Positions 1 to 3,356 of a stretch of 5,677 nt of DNA are shown in pieces. The position numbers were made by a program, and so were the translations under genes. Numbering within the stretch: position 1 is the stretch's first letter; each line of letters begins with the position of its first letter. The notes beneath the pieces were generated by a model that saw nothing but the letters and a program-made list of their open reading frames with translations, was not told the DNA's origin and made no database searches. The DNA comes from Synechococcaceae bacterium WBB_10_009 (GTDB lineage: Bacteria > Cyanobacteriota > Cyanobacteriia > PCC-6307 > Cyanobiaceae), in the NCBI GenBank assembly GCA_010030955.1, contig RHBP01000110.1:1-5677 (forward strand), in the 5' to 3' direction.

Positions 1-158
1 AGGCTCCAGAGGATGAAGGTGATGGCGGTGCCCAGCTGGCCCCCCTCCAGCGAATACACGCCGGCGTTGATCAGGCCCGCATCGATCAGCGAGCCGCCGA
101 TGCCCCAGCCCAGCACCCAGGTGAACAGGAAGCCGATGGCCTGCAGGTTGCCGGTCAT
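1..158 (-). CDS. Small membrane protein, unrecognised, 3' part cut off by window edge
   Basis: I do not recognise this gene. Read leftwards from an ATG at 158-156, the frame stays open to the window edge and gives 52 complete codons, beginning MTGNLQAIGFLFTWVLGW. Residues of about 5-20 form a hydrophobic, Trp- and Gly-rich segment that looks like a first membrane helix. A more polar stretch follows (SLIDAGLINAGVYSLEGG, about 24-41), and a second hydrophobic segment begins near residue 43 (LGTAITFILWS). The ATG overlaps the TGA of the superoxide dismutase gene as ATGA, which suggests translational coupling and a shared transcript. That overlap and the membrane-like composition are the reasons for calling it a gene. 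It could be an integral membrane protein of any size, because the remainder lies outside the window. No function can be assigned. Confidence 0.62.
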   Translation of the reverse strand, partial: MTGNLQAIGFLFTWVLGWGIGGSLIDAGLINAGVYSLEGGQLGTAITFILWS

Positions 159-856
159 GCGCTGGCGGCGAAACGGCGGTTGACCTCCTCCCAGTTCACC
201 ACGCCCCACCAGGCGCTGATGTAGTCGGGGCGGCGGTTCTGGTGCTTGAGGTAATAGGCGTGCTCCCACACGTCGAGCCCCAGCAGCGGCGTGCCCGGCT
301 CCACCTCCGGCAGGTCCATCAGCGGGTTGTCCTGGTTGGCGGTGGTGGTGATCGCCAGCGATCCATCGGCCCGGCGGATCAGCCAGGCCCAGCCCGAGCC
401 GAAGCGGGCCGCCGCCGCCTGGCTGAACTGGGTTTGCATCGCCTCCAGCGACCCGAAGCTGGCGGTGATCGCCGCCAGCAGCGCCTCAGACGGGGCGCCC
501 CCCTGGCCCGGCGGTGCCATCACCGTCCAGAACTGGCTGTGGTTCCAGTGGCCGCCGCCGTTGTTGCGCACCGCCGCCGGGAACCGGGAGATCTGCCCCT
601 GCAGCGCATCGAGGCTGAGCTGGGCCAGGGCCGGGTTGGCCTTGATCTGGCCGTTGAGGTTGGCCACGTAGGCGCCGTGGTGGCGGTCGTGGTGGATCGT
701 CATCGTGGTGGCGTCGATGGCGGGCTCCAGCGCCTCGGGGGCGTAGGGCAGCGGCGGCAGGCTGAACTGGGCCCAGGCCGGTGCCGCCACGCTGAGCAGC
801 ACCAGCAGGGCCGCCACGCTGCTGAGCAGCCGCTGGATTGTGGGGAAGCGTGTCAT
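155..856 (-). CDS. sodA: Exported manganese superoxide dismutase
   Basis: This is an iron/manganese-family superoxide dismutase, which converts superoxide to oxygen and hydrogen peroxide. From the ATG at 856-854 the protein has 233 residues. Residues 1-29 are a typical signal peptide: MTRF with basic residues, a Leu/Val/Ala core, then APAWA before Gln30. The mature part of about 204 residues matches the usual family length. Metal ligands are visible: His55 in TIHHDRHHGAY, His106 in GGHWNHSQFW, and Asp195 and His199 in GLDVWEHAYYLKH. The Gly-rich NNGGGHWNH and Gln175 in TANQDNP are the Mn-type rather than Fe-type pattern. Cyanobacterial MnSODs are known to carry hydrophobic N-termini and to sit at membranes or in the thylakoid lumen or periplasm, so export here is plausible. 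An in-frame ATG at 922 would add 22 Arg/Pro-rich residues ahead of the signal peptide and overlap the divergent gene, so it was rejected. The gene is coupled to the downstream membrane protein by an ATGA overlap. Confidence 0.94.
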   Translation of the reverse strand: MTRFPTIQRLLSSVAALLVLLSVAAPAWAQFSLPPLPYAPEALEPAIDATTMTIHHDRHHGAYVANLNGQIKANPALAQLSLDALQGQISRFPAAVRNNGGGHWNHSQFWTVMAPPGQGGAPSEALLAAITASFGSLEAMQTQFSQAAAARFGSGWAWLIRRADGSLAITTTANQDNPLMDLPEVEPGTPLLGLDVWEHAYYLKHQNRRPDYISAWWGVVNWEEVNRRFAASA

Positions 857-920
857 TGCCCGAGGCTGCCACGGCCGGGGTGCCCGCTGCGGCAGTGTGG
901 TGAATCTCACAGTGGGCGCC
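857..920. promoter_or_regulatory. Divergent intergenic region between sodA and the GH57 gene
   Basis: These 64 bp separate the chosen starts of two divergent genes, so the promoter of at least one of them should lie here or extend into a coding end. No convincing -35/-10 pair and no strong Shine-Dalgarno sequence is visible on either strand; the stretch is mostly GC-rich. The only AT-relaxed segment is around 900-911, inside the CRP-like palindrome. The extent depends on the two start choices, which are inferred from protein content rather than from ribosome binding sites. Confidence 0.5.
896..911. promoter_or_regulatory. Possible CRP-family binding site
   Basis: The sequence TGTGG-TGAATC-TCACA matches the CRP consensus TGTGA-N6-TCACA at nine of ten half-site positions, the mismatch being the last base of the left half. 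A tighter perfect inverted repeat, GTGA-ATC-TCAC, lies inside it at 900-910. Cyanobacteria have cAMP receptor proteins such as SyCRP1 that use this consensus. The right edge is 9 bp from the chosen GH57 start, a position suited to repression. The centre is about 48 bp upstream of the sodA start, which could suit activation if the sodA leader is very short. A chance match cannot be excluded. It is not an NtcA site (GTA-N8-TAC). Confidence 0.35.
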
Positions 921-2372
921 ATGGTGCTGGATGGGCTGCCCCCGATCGCGGGCCGCGAGGCGGAGATTCAGGCGCTGGTGCAGCGCCCCGGGCCGGTGGC
1001 GGCGCCCCACTCCAACCTCCGCCTTGAGACGCTCCGCTCCGCCTTCGCCTGTGCGCTGCACATGCACCAGCCCACCATCCCCGCCGGGGCGGATGGGGGC
1101 CTGATCTCCCACCTGCAATACATGCAGGAGCACCCGGGTGAAGGCGACAACCACAACGCCGAGCCGTTCGCCCAGTGTTACCGGCGCCTGGTCGACATCC
1201 TGCCCCGCCTGATCGCGGAGGGCTGCAACCCGCGGATCATGCTCGATTACTCCGGCACCCTGCTCTGGGGCTTTGAGCAGATGGGCCGCCACGACATCCT
1301 CGAGGCCCTGCAGCGGCTGGCCACCGATCCGGCGCTCACGCCCCACGTGGAGTTTCTGGGCACCTTCTGGGGCCATGCGGTGGCCCCCTCCACCCCCATC
1401 CCCGACCTCAAGCTGCAGCTGCAGGCCTGGCAGCACCAGTTCGCGGCCCAGTTCGGGCTCGAGGCCCTGGGCCGGGTGAAGGGCTTCTCACCGCCGGAGA
1501 TGCACCTGCCCAACCACCCCGACACGCTGTTTGCCCTGGTGAGCGCCCTGCGGGAGTGCGGGTACCGCTGGCTGCTGGTGCAGGAGCACAGCGTGGAGAA
1601 CCCCGATGGCTCCCCCCTCAGCCGCCGGCAGACGCTGATCCCCAACCGCCTGGTGGCCCGCAACGCCAGTGGTGAGGCGGTGGAGATCCTGGCCCTGATC
1701 AAAACCCAGGGCTCCGACACCAAGCTGGTGGGCCAGATGCAGCCCTACTACGAGGCGCTGGGGTTGGCCCCGCAGCCCCTGGGGGATCGCACCGTGCCGG
1801 CCCTCGTGAGCCAGATCGCCGATGGCGAAAACGGCGGCGTGATGATGAATGAATTCCCGCCCGCCTTTGAGCAGGCCCACCGGCGCCTGGCGGAGGCAGA
1901 CGGCGCCACCGCGGCCGCAAACGGCACCGAATGGCTGGAGTTGCTGGAGGCGGAGGGCGTCTCCAGCGCCGACTACCCCGCCATCCAGGCGGTGGGGCAG
2001 CACCGGCTGTGGCAACGGCTGGGTGATCGCCCAGGCGCCGAGGCCCTCTCCGAAGCCCTGGCGGCGTTGCAGGCGGAGGATCCGGGCTTCGCCATGGAGG
2101 GGGCGTCGTGGACCAACAACCTCAGCTGGGTGAAGGGCTACGAGAGCGTGCTGGAGCCGATGCAGCAGCTCAGCGCCGCCTTCCATGCCCGTTTTGATCC
2201 GCTGCTGGCCGCCGATCCGGCGGTGACCCGCAGCCCCGATTACCAACGGGCGCTGCTGCACCTGCTGCTGCTGGAAACCAGCTGCTTCCGCTACTGGGGC
2301 CAGGGCACCTGGACCGACTACGCCCGCGAGATCCACCGCCGCGGTGCGGCGCTGCTGGCCGCGGCTGGCTAA
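921..2372 (+). CDS. Glycoside hydrolase family 57 protein
   Basis: A 483-residue cytoplasmic protein with no signal peptide, of the GH57 (alpha-glucan-acting, retaining) superfamily. Family motifs appear in order: HMHQP at residues 47-51 (motif 1), GTFWGHAVAPSTP near 147-159 (motif 2), GFSPPEMHLP at 188-197 with Glu193 as the likely nucleophile (motif 3), IADGENGGVMMNEFP near 299-313 with Asp301 as the candidate acid/base (motif 4), and the C-terminal LLLETSCFRYWGQG near 450-463. Characterised GH57 enzymes include alpha-amylases, amylopullulanases, 4-alpha-glucanotransferases and branching enzymes. This protein's substrate cannot be read from sequence, though glycogen-type glucans are the natural guess in a cyanobacterium. 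The ATG at 921 was preferred because the protein from there (MVLDGLPPIAGREAEIQAL) looks like an ordinary N-terminus. An in-frame GTG at 840 would add 27 Arg/Gly-rich residues and overlap sodA. It is the first gene of a rightward series. Confidence 0.9.
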   Translation: MVLDGLPPIAGREAEIQALVQRPGPVAAPHSNLRLETLRSAFACALHMHQPTIPAGADGGLISHLQYMQEHPGEGDNHNAEPFAQCYRRLVDILPRLIAEGCNPRIMLDYSGTLLWGFEQMGRHDILEALQRLATDPALTPHVEFLGTFWGHAVAPSTPIPDLKLQLQAWQHQFAAQFGLEALGRVKGFSPPEMHLPNHPDTLFALVSALRECGYRWLLVQEHSVENPDGSPLSRRQTLIPNRLVARNASGEAVEILALIKTQGSDTKLVGQMQPYYEALGLAPQPLGDRTVPALVSQIADGENGGVMMNEFPPAFEQAHRRLAEADGATAAANGTEWLELLEAEGVSSADYPAIQAVGQHRLWQRLGDRPGAEALSEALAALQAEDPGFAMEGASWTNNLSWVKGYESVLEPMQQLSAAFHARFDPLLAADPAVTRSPDYQRALLHLLLLETSCFRYWGQGTWTDYAREIHRRGAALLAAAG

Positions 2373-2376
2373 AGCG

Positions 2377-2397
2377 AGGGGGCTGCCGCCGCCCCCT
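2377..2397 (+). terminator. GC hairpin after the GH57 gene, weak terminator candidate
   Basis: AGGGGGC (2377-2383) and GCCCCCT (2391-2397) form a perfect 7-bp stem with a 7-base loop, 5 bases after the GH57 stop. No T-tract follows, so it is not a classical intrinsic terminator. It may attenuate readthrough or stabilise the upstream transcript end, or it may be a by-product of the GC-rich composition. It occupies most of the 36-bp gap before the next gene. Confidence 0.27.
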
Positions 2398-2408
2398 GGG
2401 CCCCTGCC

Positions 2409-2831
2409 ATGGATGTTCGCCCTCGCCTGTTGATGCTGCTGGGCTGCACCGCCCTGTGGGCGCCGCTGGGGTGGGCGGCGCCGGTGGCACCCCAGACCCC
2501 CAGCTGCAGCACCGCCACCCTCAAGGGCACCTACCTCTACAGCTCGATGGGGGTGCTGGATGGCAAGCCCTACGCCGAAAGTGGCCGCGAGCAGTACGAC
2601 GGCCAGGGCGGCATCCTGCTCACCTACCGGGGCTCCGATGGGGCCGGCGGCACGGTGCGCGCCCGCTACAGCGTGAGTGCCGATTGCATCGGCAAGGCGG
2701 TGTACCCCGACGGCCAGAGCGCCATCAGCTTCATCAGCCCCGATGGCAGCCGCTTCAGCTACACGATCACGCGCACCCCGGGGGATCGCCGCTCCGCCCT
2801 CTCCGGTTGGGAGATCCGGGTGGCGCCTTAA
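2409..2831 (+). CDS. Secreted small protein with a likely disulfide, unknown function
   Basis: A 140-residue protein with an export signal. The basic MDVRPR is followed by a hydrophobic core (LLMLLGCTALWAPLG) and a likely cleavage near GWA-A at residues 21-24. LLGC at 10-13 resembles a lipobox, but the preceding hydrophobic run is very short, so a secreted rather than lipid-anchored form is preferred. The mature part is rich in Gly, Ser, Tyr and Asp and has exactly two cysteines, Cys33 in PSCSTATLKGTY and Cys93 in VSADCIGKAVY, well placed for one disulfide. The pattern of C...LKGTY, G.PYAESG, YDGQGG, YSVSADC.G and SPDGSRFSYT recalls a broad group of secreted, probably beta-rich bacterial proteins of unknown role. 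That resemblance is from memory and could not be searched. No ribosome binding site is evident. It lies 36 bp after the GH57 gene and 21 bp before the next one. Confidence 0.77.
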   Translation: MDVRPRLLMLLGCTALWAPLGWAAPVAPQTPSCSTATLKGTYLYSSMGVLDGKPYAESGREQYDGQGGILLTYRGSDGAGGTVRARYSVSADCIGKAVYPDGQSAISFISPDGSRFSYTITRTPGDRRSALSGWEIRVAP

Positions 2832-2852
2832 GGCCCGCTTCCATTGCCGCCG

Positions 2853-3146
2853 ATGGCGGCGAGGGGCACCCTGGGGCCGTTGGATGCCTGCACCCCGGTG
2901 GCCGACCTGCAACACACCCTTGCCCAGCTCCGCCGCATCCGCGACTACGAGGCGTTCAAGGCCTTCTACCTGCCCCTCGATCCGGAGCTCACCAACAGCC
3001 CCGCCTTCCTGCAGGCGCTGATGGCGATCAACGGCTTCGACTGGCTGGAGACCCTGCTGGAGGAAACCTTCGGCGAAGAGGAGCTCGACACCGTCGAGCA
3101 GCCCCGCCACCGGCTGGTGAGCACCCACCTGCCGATGGCGGCCTGA
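2853..3146 (+). CDS. Small cytoplasmic protein, unknown function (97 aa)
   Basis: I do not recognise this protein. From ATG 2853 it has 97 residues, no signal peptide and no membrane segment. After a short N-terminus it looks mostly helical: ADLQHTLAQLRRIRDYEAFKAFY near residues 16-38 is amphipathic, and NSPAFLQALMAINGFDWLETL near 45-65 a second such region. An acidic LEETFGEEELDTVE follows, and the end is RLVSTHLPMAA. The codon pattern, placement between two same-strand genes and 1-bp gap to the next start support a real gene. An in-frame TTG at 2844 would add three residues (MPP); the ATG is preferred. There is no clear Shine-Dalgarno sequence, though AAGG occurs 18 bases or so upstream at the previous stop. 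It may act with the 67-residue neighbour, judged only by spacing. Confidence 0.68.
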   Translation: MAARGTLGPLDACTPVADLQHTLAQLRRIRDYEAFKAFYLPLDPELTNSPAFLQALMAINGFDWLETLLEETFGEEELDTVEQPRHRLVSTHLPMAA

Positions 3147-3147
3147 G

Positions 3148-3351
3148 TTGGCCTTCAGCATCAACACCCACGACCGCTGGGGTGTGGTGAACGTGGGCCA
3201 GTTCGCCACCCTCGAGCAGGCCCGCACGGCCTTCCGCGACCTCTGCGCCGACCCCTGGTACCGCCAGGACGGCACCGTGAAGGGGGCCGAACTGCTGGAT
3301 TGCACCGACCCCGCAGCCCCCCAGCGGCTGGACTGGTTTTCGTTTCAGTAG
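3148..3351 (+). CDS. Small cytoplasmic protein, unknown function (67 aa, TTG start)
   Basis: I do not recognise this protein. It has 67 residues starting MAFSINTHDRWGVVNVGQ, no signal peptide and no membrane segment. The order of segments suggests a small alpha/beta fold: a strand (WGVVNVG), a helix (TLEQARTAFRDLCAD), then a Trp/Tyr turn (PWYRQDGTVKGAELLD) and a Trp/Phe-rich end (QRLDWFSFQ). The only usable start is TTG at 3148, one base after the TGA of the 97-residue gene; no in-frame ATG or GTG lies between that stop and the conserved-looking protein. Tight spacing implies translational coupling. Its TAG stop is only 5 bp from the stop of the convergent helicase gene. Two cysteines (about residues 30 and 52) could form a metal or redox pair, but no known motif is seen. 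Confidence 0.63.
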   Translation: MAFSINTHDRWGVVNVGQFATLEQARTAFRDLCADPWYRQDGTVKGAELLDCTDPAAPQRLDWFSFQ

Positions 3352-3356
3352 GTGAT

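Noticed and set aside
840..920. Extended GTG start of the GH57 gene
   Set aside because: The extra 27 residues are Arg/Gly/Cys-rich, overlap the sodA start and would remove the divergent promoter region; ATG at 921 gives a normal N-terminus.
857..922. Extended ATG start of sodA at 922
   Set aside because: It would put 22 Arg/Pro-rich residues ahead of a well-formed signal peptide and overlap the GH57 start.
242..1027. A 261-codon plus-strand frame opposite sodA
   Set aside because: Antisense to a clear MnSOD, with Arg/Gly/Val-rich low-complexity translation.
486..1436. A 316-codon open frame on the minus strand spanning sodA and the GH57 start
   Set aside because: It runs in another frame across two well-supported genes and its product is low-complexity.
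1488..3305. A 605-codon open frame on the minus strand, antisense to GH57 and the following genes
   Set aside because: Its translation is repetitive Gly/Gln/Val/Arg/His-rich sequence without motifs, and it lies opposite four supported genes. Long antisense frames are expected in GC-rich DNA with GC-biased third positions.
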